Positions 11,620 to 21,899 of a DNA stretch of 64,000 bases are shown here, piece by piece. Each line of letters begins with the position of its first letter. Position 1 is the first letter of the stretch. The notes below the pieces were generated by a model. That model did not search any database and was not told the origin of the DNA. It was given only the letters and a program-made list of their open reading frames with translations. Position numbers and translations under genes: made by a program. The stretch comes from Atherinomorus stipes. Lineage: Eukaryota > Chordata > Actinopteri > Atheriniformes > Atherinidae. Where the stretch lies: NCBI GenBank assembly GCA_023101725.1, contig JALJCO010001097.1, forward strand, positions 62,001-126,000, read 5' to 3'.

Positions 11620-11694
11620 CAATTAAGCCCTTATTTTTAGATTCATGAATTCAATGCCTTTTAAGACTTGAATCTGCGGGAATCCTGTCCTTGG

Positions 11695-12525
11695 TATGAA
11701 CTTGCATTCCAAATCTGTGATCATCTTCACCAAATTTCAGCTACTTTCCTCACAGTGCATCACTGTGTTTCTTTTACAGTAACTAACCGTAAACTCAAAC
11801 TATTTGTCTTTGTTACATAATCATTTATGTTTAAATATCAAATATAAGTAATTCAAAGCTTGTTTGTGCTGTTTTTACCTTTACCGTTAAGATCTGGCAA
11901 GGGACAAGAGATGAAAACTTGCCTTTTGGCTAAATTTGGCAGATTTAGAATTTTTTTGTTTTGTTTTTATATGTTCTGCTGCTATCAAATAGACAAATAA
12001 AATGAAGAAAAACAAATAAATAAATAAATAGACATGATTAATTTTAGCTTTAAATGCCACTAAGCTACAGTGGCTGCAAACATTCTGATTCTTTTGTCTA
12101 GAATAAATCTGTGCTGAGAATTAATCTTTGCTCTGTTGGTTGCTATTTAATTAAAAATTAAAAATTGGATGCGTTGCCCTCACCGCTCATGAGAAATTAT
12201 TAATTATTAAACAGTACTGCAATTTTCTGTTTGTTATATCACATTGTGAATGGAAAGCTGACTCATTTGCATATTCTCCACCCAATATTTTTTTTGTCAG
12301 AAACACCCATGTTGCATACTCATCAAAGACCTACATGGATTTCAGGAACTATTTTGCCCGTTTAACAGGGGCAATCTTTGTTGCGCCCTGTTGGTAAATC
12401 AGCTTCAACAGGTTTTTGCGTGTGCAATCAAGTTAGTACTTGTTTAGATTCACCAAACCTTTGTAAATCAGGGCCTAAGTGTATCAACTTTTTACAGCTA
12501 CACCAAACATTCACATTATTATGAA
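11695..12525. other. No gene recognised
   Basis: AT-rich unique-looking sequence with a short (aaat)n patch near 12014-12030. Nothing else was seen. Confidence 0.5.
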
Positions 12526-12530
12526 ATTAA

Positions 12531-12927
12531 ATCCCTAGCACACACGGACTTTTGGTTTAGTGACGCGCCCTATGGGCTAACTGATGTTGTCCTGCACCGG
12601 ATTCACTCCAGCCAGTAAAAGACAGTCTTATCTTGACTCTTGTTCTGTCCTTCCTCTCTTCCTTTTCCTCTCTTCCTCCTGTAATGTTTCTTCCGATCCG
12701 TGACGGCGTTAAAACACTGGGGTTGATCCCTGGTTTCATCGGTTGTGGAGGACGCGGTGCTGCAGCAATGGGCTGCAACGTCACAGTGCGCCGGAGGGAA
12801 TTTCATACTGCTGTTTCTGAGCCCCGGGCGCCTCTGGGCACTGACGGCTGAAAATGCGAAAATGAGGGTGTGCATCAAACGAGTCAGAAACGAGATTTTT
12901 AAGGTCTAAAAGTTGCGTTGTGTGTCT
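12531..12927 (+). mobile_element. TTAA-target MITE family, copy 1
   Basis: This matches the fuller copy at 30311-30768 over most of its length. Shared blocks include cactccagccagtaaaagac, the pyrimidine-rich ttcctctcttccttttcctc stretch, ggggttgatccctggttt and ctgagccccggg. TTAA flanks it at 12527-12530 and 12928-12931. The left end is altered. There is no coding capacity; the ORFs through it on both strands recur in neither copy and are chance. Confidence 0.7.
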
Positions 12928-12978
12928 TTAACCTTTTACTTATTAGTTATTTTCCTGATCTGCCTGACCTGTTACCTT

Positions 12979-13085
12979 TTAAAGACCCACAACGTAACTT
13001 TTCAACCTTAAAAATATGCGTTTCTGACTCATTTTGATGGCACACCAACATTCATTATGCACATTTCTTAAGCTGTCACTGAAAA
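12979..13085 (-). mobile_element. TTAA-target MITE family, copy 2 (fragment, inverted)
   Basis: The sequence starts ttaaagacccacaacgtaac and continues through cgtttctgactc and attttgatggc, matching the reverse complement of the right end of the copy at 30311-30768. It fades at about 13085. It lies 48 bp from copy 1 in opposite orientation, so the two can pair. Confidence 0.65.
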
Positions 13086-13089
13086 AAAT

Positions 13090-14970
13090 TGCAGAATCTG
13101 TAGTGTCTTTATCACCCCGATTAGTCTCATTATAATCTTTTTTATGTGAGACAATAAGTGTGACAGTTATCATCCTACCAACATGACTACCATCAACATT
13201 CAGAATACCTCTGCATCTTTTTCATGCAGCTTGGTGTTCACGATGCATATCTGCAGCCAAACTGTTTCCCTCTACTGCCTCTGTATTTCATATATCTTTC
13301 CCTTTCCATTTTCTCCTGCTTGTCCTCTATTTCCAATGTGCTGGGCCATCGTCCATCGTGGGACCTTTCTCTCTGAAGACTGTCATGGCCTCATTACAAA
13401 TGTCTTCGATCCAGAACTTCATCTTCCAGAAGACTCAGCAGCTCTCCATGCCCCCTTTCCCTCTCTGTGGATGTTGTCCTGCCTCTCCTTTTCTGTGTTT
13501 GTGACTCTGATAAACAAATGGTGTGATACAGACTTGCATCTTGTTTTATATGGGAATAAAAAATTTAAGAAGGTATTCAAATACACAAATGAGAATTGGA
13601 TTCAACGATATTCCTAATATTGCAAACAAGCAATAATCAAATAAAATGTTTACATTTTGCTGCACTCCTGCTCCTCCCTCTTACCATGGATTATCGCTAC
13701 GGTAACGGAGTCATGTTGGGTTAGGATATTCTCAAACCATTTGTTTAGTAATTTCACAGCAGCAAGACTCTCATTCAGTTAAATGTCATAGTGGAGTGTA
13801 ACACAGTTTGTGTTTGTATTTCATCTGAGAGGAATGGAGCATTCAGTAAAAAGGAATGCAAAGACAGCCTGTAAAATACAATTATGCACTACAAAAGTAC
13901 CTGATCCCTGTATGCTGTACAAAACCCTCTGCTCAGACATGACATCAAAATCACTGCAGCAGTAACACTCTTGTAAACTGGGTCCACATTTAACACCAGA
14001 AACTAAGACTGCACACATCATTGACTAATCTTTTTTGGCACTTAAATGCAACAAATTTCCACAATTTACCATTTGGGCCAATAAATTATGCACAAATGAT
14101 TATGTCAGTGAATAAAACAGTTTCTCTAATGATCAAACACTTAAGGTTGTTAGACTCTCCCTGTTTCACATCTCATTTAAATTCAGTGTGTAGTACAGAT
14201 ACAGGACAAAGCTTCATTTTGCTTTATTCACTCCCCTCGCTAATCCACACAATATTACCTTGATTGTTAAATCTTGGGGATAGGAGAAGTGACAGGAATG
14301 GTCAGTGATAACTCTTGTTTAAAGCCAAGTAAATTGGCCTGTTACATTGTTCTGCAAAGACACTGAATCACAGCATCCTAATCAGGGCTAGTGTAATCAC
14401 ACAGGCATTTTTATAGCAATCACAAAAGCGCAGAGGAGAGTGCCCAGGCTACCGACCAAAAGTGCAGAAACCATTGACTCTGAACCGAAGATGCTTAAAT
14501 CATGTCTTTATAGAGCCTTGATTAAAATAATTTAGAAAGTCAAACATCAGTGCCAAAACAAGCCATTACAACTTAGAGCATTTTTCTTGAAAAAGCCAGT
14601 GTGTCAGTGTTTTGTCTGTGAAGGATTATCCAGAGGAGAATTCTCAGCTCTTGTGATAATCACTTATCACTTGTCACGTTCAAAGAGGTAGAGATTGGAG
14701 AGGACTCTGGGATAGAGCTGGGTAAATGGAGAGTTTTATGACCAAAGAGAGGAGTCCGGGAGACAAAGTGAAACAAAGTGAGCTTCAAGTGTCTTTCTCT
14801 GGCTGAGTGAGTCGTCTCTGCAGAGCTTGCACTTCGAAAGGTCTTTTTCTGCTGCTTTGTTGCAAGTGAGACTTTTTTTTTAAAGCATTTTTTCACAGAA
14901 GAAAAATACTGAGTCATTTGCAATTCTGCTACAAGATATGAAGAAAAAAACAAAACAAAACACACATTTG
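13090..14970. other. No gene recognised; one possible conserved noncoding patch
   Basis: Short chance ORFs only, including 13183-13617. The part at 14560-14680 (gaaggattatccagagg, gtgataatcacttatcac) has balanced composition and clustered homeodomain-like TAAT/ATCA words, as in vertebrate conserved noncoding elements. This is a weak guess. Confidence 0.4.
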
Positions 14971-15401
14971 TTATACTTACTGATGTTCGATATTTGCTTT
15001 TTTACCAATATCCAATATTGTCCAACTCTTAATTTCCCATATCTGATATCAATCCATACGATATAAACAGACAACTATGAGGTTGTATGTCTCATATTTT
15101 GAGAAATACAACTATATTCTGCTCTGAAAGCAAAGATCCTAAAATAGCCTTAACTCAGCCAGAAGAGTTCATTTTGGACATCTGGCTGCCATACTATATA
15201 TCAGACACTAGCAGGTATTAACCAACATGTAGGTTATTATAATGTTTCTGACAACTTGGTAACTTAACCAACAACTTAAAACCAGACATATTTTAAGCAG
15301 CTTCAAAGCAAGTCAGTCTGTAGCAGCAGCAGCTGCACAGTCGTCACATGACTCTGAAAGGAATGCTGGGATATGAAGTTCTTCAAGAATAACAGGGACT
15401 T

Positions 15402-15844
15402 CTGCTGCGTTTCCAACTCAGAAGTCGGAAATTTCTAGTTCCAAGTAGAAATTTTCAACTGGAACGGCCCCACAGGTGGGATTTCCCACTCAGAAAGTCC
15501 GAGAATCCTTGCCACCACCAGGTACAGATTTTAAAATGTACTCACGCCCAGTGTTGCAGTTGTAGAAGCTTCTGTAATGTTACATCTATTTGCACTTCTG
15601 ACAAATTTTTGTTGAATTAAATCAGTCATGCTGATTGGTATTAGTATATATATAGAGATGTAGGGGAAGCTACTGTATTGCTGTTCACGTTTTTTGTGGT
15701 AAATGTGAACTACAACGCCTTAGCAAACATGTTGTTTTGCTAGGCTACTACCTTGTTTTACAACAAGTGAACTGGAGCACAATTTAGTCGGGTGTGATGT
15801 CATCCCCAGTTCCCACTTCCCAGTTCCGAGGTAAATGGAATGCA
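15402..15844. mobile_element. MITE nested in the hAT element
   Basis: The left end has tgctgcgtttccaactcaga and the right end is the approximate complement of tgcattccatttacctcgga. Between them are gttccaagt and cccagttcccacttcccag motifs typical of a common fish repeat that begins gcattccatttacctcgg. No duplication was confirmed. Non-coding. Confidence 0.5.
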
Positions 15845-15887
15845 TTATTCTCTACAGTACATGCTGGACCAGTGCTAATGGCACAAG

Positions 15888-15930
15888 ATCTCCCGAGATG
15901 TCAGAACGGAACAATGACATCTCGGGAGAT
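15888..15930. repeat. Perfect 16-bp-stem hairpin
   Basis: The arm atctcccgagatgtca (15888-15903) is exactly complementary to 15915-15930, with an 11-nt loop. It lies 17 bp before the purine block. Confidence 0.85.
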
Positions 15931-15947
15931 AAAAAACTGTTTTAATT

Positions 15948-17136
15948 AAAAGGGGGGGGGGAAAAAAAAGAAAAAGAGAAGGGGAAGGGGAGGGGGGGGA
16001 GGGGGAAAGAAAGAGGGAGAGAAGGGAAGGAGAGAGGAAGGGCGGAATGAGAGGAAGGGGGGGAGGGGGAGGGGGGGGAGGGAGGCAGAAAGAAGGAAAG
16101 AAAAGAGAAAAAAAAGAAAAACAGGAAAGAAAAAAAAAAAAAGAGAGACCAACAAAGCAGAAAAAAAAGAAAAAAAATAAAAGAAAAAAGCCCCCCGAAA
16201 GGGAAACGACTCCCACAAACATAAAAGAAAGGAAAAAAAAGGCAAGAGAAGGGGAAGAGAAAGAAACAGGAAATGAAACAAAGAAAAAAAGGAAAAAAAA
16301 AAAGAAGACAAAAAAAGAAGAAAAGAAAAAAAAAAAAAAAAAAAGAGGGAAGGAGAAAAAAAAAAAAAAAAAAAAAAAAAAAGAAAAAAGGAGGAAGGAA
16401 GAAAAAGAAAAGAAAGGGGAAAAAGAAAAGAAGAAAACAAAAAAAAGGGGGAGGGAGGGGAAGGAGAGAAAAAAATCCGAACCCAGCACACAACCCAACA
16501 ACTCCCCCCCCCTCTCACACGACAGGCACCCCCCCATCAAACAAGAATCCCCTGCCACCCGAGAGCAAAAACAAGAAAAAAAAAGAAAAAGAGGACAGGG
16601 AGAAGGGCAAAGGAAAAAAAGCCAGCAAACCAAAAAAAAAAAGAAAAATCGGGACAAAAACCAACCAAAAAAAACAACAAAAAAACAAAGAAAGGGACAA
16701 CGGAAAAAAAAAGGAAAAAATAATGAGGGGGGAAACAACAAGCAAGGAGAGAGCGAAATATCAACAAAAGATCAAAAGATCAGGAACCAAAAAAAAAAAA
16801 AAAGGGAAAGGGGGAGGGAAGGGCAAAACACAAAACAACCAAAAAACAAAAAGAGGGGGGAAGGGAGAAAGGAACAAAAAAAAAAAAAAAAAAAAAGAAG
16901 AAAGAAGAAATAGAGAAAAAAGAGAAAGGAAGGGGGAGAGAAAAAGAGAAAAGAATAAGGAAAAAAAAAAGCAAAAAAAAAAAAAGAAAAAACAGAAGAA
17001 CAAGAGAAAAAAAAGAAAAAAAAAGAAAAAAGGGGAGGGGGAAAAAAAAAAAAAAAGGCCCCAAGGAAAAAGGGGGGGGAAGTGCGAGGGGAGAGAAAGG
17101 AAACCAACAAAATAATAAAAAAAAAAAAAAAAAAAG
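15948..17136. repeat. 1.19-kb polypurine block, suspected low-quality or collapsed GA repeat
   Basis: The plus strand is almost entirely A and G in irregular runs, with C in a few patches (for example 16480-16560) and very little T. The long ORFs on both strands (lysine-rich on plus, phenylalanine-rich on minus) follow from composition only. A genuine purine microsatellite would normally show a repeating unit; none is visible. The irregular runs look like an erroneous consensus over a GA-rich tract, a known problem for some long-read chemistries. A true triplex-forming tract is the alternative. Confidence 0.8.
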
Positions 17137-17286
17137 ATTGTTGCTAAAATTATTGGTCCGAAAAAACTGATACCAATATTTTCCGATATCACATTTTAAT
17201 GCTGATATCGACTGATAATATCGGACATCCCTAGTTATGGAACTGAACTGATTTTTTTTTTTAATGTAAAAATAGTTCAAACTGTT

Positions 17287-17311
17287 GGGGGGGGGGGGGG
17301 GGGGGGGGGGG
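17287..17311. repeat. Poly(G) run, 25 bases
   Basis: An uninterrupted run of 25 G. The true length is uncertain because long homopolymers assemble poorly. Confidence 0.9.
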
Positions 17312-17314
17312 TTC

Positions 17315-18600
17315 TACAGTACTTTCTTTCTTTTTTTTTTGAGCACTAAAAATTTTTATCTCAAAGTTTAACAAGAAAATGAGTGGGCAGTGAAAGCTAG
17401 TGTGACGCAGGAAAAGGGCCACAGTCCACAACTTAAGCCTGACTTTCAGTAGCTGTACACACTGGTCACACACCTGCTTAACCAGTTCAGCAACAAGACT
17501 GATGTTTTTACACTTTGCTTTTACATTTTAGTGAGGTTTATACAGTTACTGTAAACTATTCATAAACCTATGGAAATAGAGAGCCAATTGGTTATGTTAA
17601 GGAATACTTTCACTTGCTTGTTTTAGGAAACATAATGGTATATTAAAAATGTACAATTTCTTGTTTAATAAAGTACAACCCAGTCACTATAGACACAGAT
17701 CTCTGTACAGAGAAAGAAAGTATAATTCATTCCTATCACAAACCAAATGTGTAAAAAAGAAAAACCTAATACAAATACGCTAAACTTCTGTTTATAGAAG
17801 AGGCAATTTCACACCTGCAGCACACCTGTAAGCAGATGCTGCTTTGGCTTCATAACGTGTACAGACATTATGGTCCGTGCAGAATGTTGACATTTACAAT
17901 CTCACAAACAAAATCATCCACACAGCTTGATACATGAAAGTTGTAGCAAAGTATACTGTGGGCAAAGGTAAGAGGGAAGGTGACATTCACAGCACAGCAG
18001 AGGGCTGACACAAGCAGTCTTGAGCTTAGGAAGGCTACAGACGATTCACACGAACAGCATCCATGAACAACTTCTTTAGCAGCACTTTCTGTTGGTCTCC
18101 TTGCCTGCTGGTGTGTCTGGAGTCTGTTCTGGAACAGCTAGCAGCCAGAAATCATTATCTCCTTGACTCAGGGCAGAGTAATCTGCCTGCCTGCTCCTGC
18201 TTTATTGAGTTGGATAAATATAATATGTGACTCAGCCATTATCTACTACAGAGCAGCCCTATTTATCCGGCAGGCAGAGGCCTCAGTGCGTTCGAACTGC
18301 CCTCTCACTCTATGATGGAACTAAACTCAAGTGATGGATGCCTTTGAACAACCCTTCATGGGATTTGAATCAAAATTAGCTTCACAAATTAAATCCTTCA
18401 TGTAGACAGACAAACTGAAAAGGAAAGAAGAAAAGTAACAATTTAGTAAGCATGCTCAGGATAGGATAGTCATTAAACTTTTTAAAAATATTAAAAGGAT
18501 ACTGATGATTATTTATTATTATTATTTTTGGACAGCAAATAAACACAGTAGATTTTAAATAAACTGTGAAACTACAGATAATGTAATTTGTGCTTCGATT
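17315..18600. other. No gene recognised
   Basis: Only short ORFs. The possible conserved noncoding stretch at 18120-18310 is listed separately. Confidence 0.5.
18120..18310. promoter_or_regulatory. Possible conserved noncoding element
   Basis: The sequence has balanced composition, no simple repeats, and clustered words such as tgactcag (twice, AP-1/MAF-like), ggataaat and ttatccgg. It resembles vertebrate enhancer-type sequence in texture only. No alignment was available, so this is a guess. Confidence 0.2.
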
Positions 18601-18639
18601 TTACCCAGTTATGTAATGGTAAACAAAGTTTAAGGAGCA

Positions 18640-19136
18640 CTTTTTTTTTTATGTCACTCCTTCATGGGTCACGTCACACAGCAGCAGACCTGACTAACTG
18701 GGCTAACATGGTGCTGCTGCGTTACATTTAACTCCTGTATTATCCAGTGATGCTGTATCATAAAGCACTGTGCTGCAAGCGGGACTCTGGCGGTTCATAC
18801 GAGGCCCCATCCAACCTATCGCTGGTCATAAAAACGCAAATGACGGGAAAAGTCACGCAGATGAAAAAGAGATGCTACCGTCGGGGCATTTCTGTGGCCA
18901 TGAGGTATATAATTTTTCAAGAGGCACATGGCCAAAGAGGGGGTAACGTCGGGCATGGCCGTCGCGGCTGCCGGGAAATTCCTGCTGTAAGCCGTGACAG
19001 CCGCCGCCGCTGAGTCAATGTGAAGGAAACACTTATACGATCTGTGATCAGGATGTAACAGCCGACTCCGATCGAGTCTGAAACCATGTGATCGGTCCCG
19101 ATTTTCCGATCAGGTGATCAGATCAGGACATCCCTA
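18640..19136. mobile_element. hAT end with GC-rich interior, left end missing
   Basis: The right terminus reads gatcaggacatcccta (to 19136) and is preceded by repeated gatcggtcccgatt / ccgatcaggtgatcag motifs, the subterminal pattern of hAT families with tagggatgtcc ends. A CpG-rich segment (18660-19010) precedes it, with an open frame at 18747-19013 but no recognised domain. No left terminus or matching octamer was found, so it is truncated. Confidence 0.55.
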
Positions 19137-19269
19137 ATAATAATGGAAGTGATCAAGAGAGAATTAGCGGCTGCTCTAAAACGTTCTAAGGCAAAAGTAA
19201 CTTCACAAAGCAAGATGATAAGTGCAGCATACCAGGATAGTTCGGGGACGCTTGACTGGGCAGGGAATG

Positions 19270-19490
19270 CTGAGAAATGGTTTCATTTGGTTTGGTTTGC
19301 TTTCTGGAGACTCTATGTGTCTTTTTCTTTGGTTCACTGGATGGTCAGTTTGCTTTCATACTGTAAGCAAGCTGCACCAGGGTTCTCTTGCAGGTACAGT
19401 AAACTGAGACCTTGGTTGTCAAGCATACCAGAGTTTGCTTGTTTGGTCACCTTTCATAAGGAATGGACCTGTGAGTTTCATTAAGTCCAG
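19270..19490. repeat. Fragment of a fish interspersed repeat (tentative)
   Basis: The strings ggttcactggatggtcagtt, aagctgcaccagggttc and accagagtttgcttg recall the subterminal part of hAT-like elements with gcgttcac ends. No terminus is preserved. Confidence 0.25.
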
Positions 19491-19494
19491 CAAA

Positions 19495-20255
19495 ACGCAG
19501 CCGTCTACCAGGGCCCGGTTGTTCAATTCTTGGTTATTTTCACCACTGGTTAACCCCTAACGGTCCGTTAAATCCTTAACCTGCCGTTAGCTAACCGACT
19601 GTTAAATATGGGTTGTTCAAAGCAAGGTTAGTCATGCCGTCAGCTAATGGCACCGTCAAAGTAAACCATGCGGTTAGCGTCACTGGTTATCACCAATGTA
19701 TCCCACAATTCCCCATTTTGTTTACTTCTGGTATTGCAAAAGGTAATGTTGTAAGTCTGTGTCTTCCTTATTGCTGTGAGGAAGACACGGAGTGCCGACT
19801 CTTACTTGATTTTCCCAACGTGAACAGAGCTGCTGTTAGCCACAACACAGTCTTCCTCAACCCCCAGTCTCTATCCTTCCCCATTCTCTTCACACTCTTG
19901 CGCCCCCCTAGCTCACCCGGCCTCACAGTACAGCAAACCCTCAGTAACAGAACACACAGGACACAGAAAGTATTGATAAGCAAACGGTCCCTTTCACTTC
20001 AAGGAAAAAGACAGGCAGAAATTTCTCTGCTGATAAAGAAAATGTAATTCAGATCATAGAAGCAAGATATTAATCTTTCTAAATAGTGAGTCCGTGTCTG
20101 CAGTTTGTTGCACGTTCCAAATCGACTTGCAAAGGATTACATAGACCTGAATGCATTCTCTCCTGAAGTGGTGCGCAGGTCTTCGTTAGAATAATCCCCC
20201 AATGTCAAAATCAAGGCCACAATAAATGCTGTCCTTCCTTCTCTGAACTGCCATA
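19495..20255. other. No gene recognised; possible DNA-transposon debris
   Basis: The segment 19512-19720 repeats the word ggttagc/gttaacc in both orientations and begins gggcccggttgttcaat, which looks like an inverted-repeat transposon end without a partner. The ORF at 19613-20047 across it has no recognisable domain. Confidence 0.3.
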
Positions 20256-20259
20256 ATGA

Positions 20260-20380
20260 ATGCAGTATCAAAACAAAGGCAGTGAGCATGCATATTTCAC
20301 CAATATTCTATCGTGATATTTCATTTTCTTATCATACCACACCGGTATTACCATGAACGGCATGATATGACCCACCCCTA
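20260..20380. mobile_element. hAT-like end, same family as 44915-45434
   Basis: The block tgatatttcattttcttatc, then caccggtattac, then catgatatgacccacccta-like end matches the right part of the element ending at 45434. It ends at 20380. The left end is not present. Confidence 0.55.
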
Positions 20381-20389
20381 AAAGGAACC

Positions 20390-21785
20390 CTGCTCTGGAG
20401 GAAAGCTGAGTTTGAAACTGAAGCTCATTGGGTTTGGTCTGGTACGACACAGATTCTTAGCAGGTTAGAGGTAATAACATTTGACTTTGGTTATACAAAT
20501 GGTAATTCTTCTTTACCCATCCTCATTTAGCTTATTAAAGGGTTTGTAACTTTTATTTATTCTTTTTTATTTTATTTCTAGGAAATTACTAACAAAATGG
20601 ACTTAGGTGATGTTCTTTTTCTAGGCTTTGAAATAACTTTAAGGCCTTTATTCTGTTTCACACATATATTTTTTTGTTTATTTAAAAAACAATTGAATTG
20701 CAAAAACTGCATCAGCTGACAAAGCATGTGTGACCATTTCTAAAAGGTCTGGAGAAAGGCTTGCAGCTGAACTTCGGGATTGTTATGTCAAAGTGAAACA
20801 AAAAGGTGTTAGAAATTGTTTTTGGAATCAGACTCCAGTACAAATTACCAAAACCAAAGTGTCAGGGGCCCCTGAGCAGATGCCTACGTTGTTCAGCCCT
20901 GATCTTAACACATGACTTCACCCAGACTGTGACCTTTTCACTCCCCAACTATTGTGACAGTGGTGTGTAATAGTTTTACAATAAACAAGCAATAACCTAT
21001 TTACATCAAGCTTCACCAAAGAAAAACTGACAGCAGCAAAAAAATCCATCTCTTAAACTTGATATTAGTGTTTCCTCAGTTTTTCACCCTTACAATCCTC
21101 TTGAGCTCCTGTTGTTTAGAGCATGATCATTTTAGTACATTAGAATTGGAGGTTCATGTTTGAAAATTGCAATTTAAATTTAATCCAAAAGACCTGCCAG
21201 CATAAATGTGCTATTATACAAACCTTTATTCGTCACATAGTATTGCACTGGCAGCCCGGAAAAGGAGAGTGACTCACACTCACACCTCCCTGAATTTAAA
21301 GTTATATGTTTTTGAGGACATATCTTTGATAAAGGCAGCCGTTTGCCTCTTGTCACAACACTGAGTGGTGAAGAACTTGCCAATGTTGGAAAAGGGAAAG
21401 ATGGAGCGAGTGAGATGGAGAGAGGGAGAGATGGGCTACTCTCTCTTGTCTAATTCTCTCTGAGGGGTTGACAGGTAGAAAAATAGATCATTGGTCCATG
21501 ACAGCCCAGTATGACCCCATGCCATCATGCAGTATTGCTGTCTGTGGCATGAGCTGCCTGATGCAAGTCATAACCAGTCCATTCACGCCCCAACTACGGA
21601 GAAAAAAAATTAACTGCAAATCCCCTGCTCTCTCCTGACAGATTCACATACATTTTACCCCGATGCCTATGCACTGTCCTTGACTGCCGTTAATGTTAAT
21701 GAGAAAGTGTTATATGAAGAGTTATTTCGGCTGCTTATTCACAGGACAAGAACAGTGCAGATGGAAAACTGTTTGTTGGCCATGT
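20390..21785. other. No gene recognised
   Basis: Short ORFs (20730-20915; 21180-21383 minus) without family resemblance. Nothing repetitive was recognised. Confidence 0.5.
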
Positions 21786-21794
21786 GATTGGTTG

Positions 21795-21890
21795 GTCTGT
21801 TTTCTGTCCAGTGTATGTTGAGATAGGCTCCAGTCCAGCTACCCTAGCATCCCTGAACTGGAATAAGTGGGTCAGAACAACGACTGAATG
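21795..21890 (+). mobile_element. Degenerate LINE/SINE 3' tail
   Basis: The string gagataggctccagtccagc followed by ccctgaactggaataagtgg closely resembles the fish retroposon 3' end that reads gggataggctccagcc ... ccctgaa.aggataagcgg. Only about 95 bp remain and the terminal simple repeat is absent. Confidence 0.5.
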
Positions 21891-21899
21891 GCAAGAATA

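Larger units (their letters stand above)
7859..11687. mobile_element. Outer 3.8-kb DNA transposon remnant with 6-bp target duplication
   Basis: The left end is cagggttcc at 7859 and the right end is its near-complement ggaatcctg ending at 11687. Both ends continue inward with the same ttcaagactttttaagac / aatgcc motif, as expected of terminal inverted repeats. The hexamer TCCTTG flanks both ends (7853-7858 and 11688-11693). The CAGGGTTCC start and A/T-rich ttaagac strings match a repeat that is common in fish. The 6-bp duplication is shorter than the usual 8 bp of hAT. The interior is interrupted by at least two later elements, so the original element was much shorter than 3.8 kb. Confidence 0.6.
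14978..17233. mobile_element. hAT element, about 2.26 kb with inserted material
   Basis: The right end reads tatcggacatcccta, and the left end (14978, tactgatgttcgatatt) is its diverged inverted match. Subterminal gatatc/ccaatatt strings occur on both sides. The flanking octamers gttatact and gttatgga agree in their first five positions. The interior holds a small element (15402-15844), a hairpin and the purine block. No transposase was seen. Confidence 0.6.

Noticed and set aside
15875..17280. Long lysine-rich and phenylalanine-rich ORFs, up to 288 codons on both strands
   Set aside because: They arise from the near-pure purine composition. All frames lack T-containing stop codons on one strand, and no domain is present.
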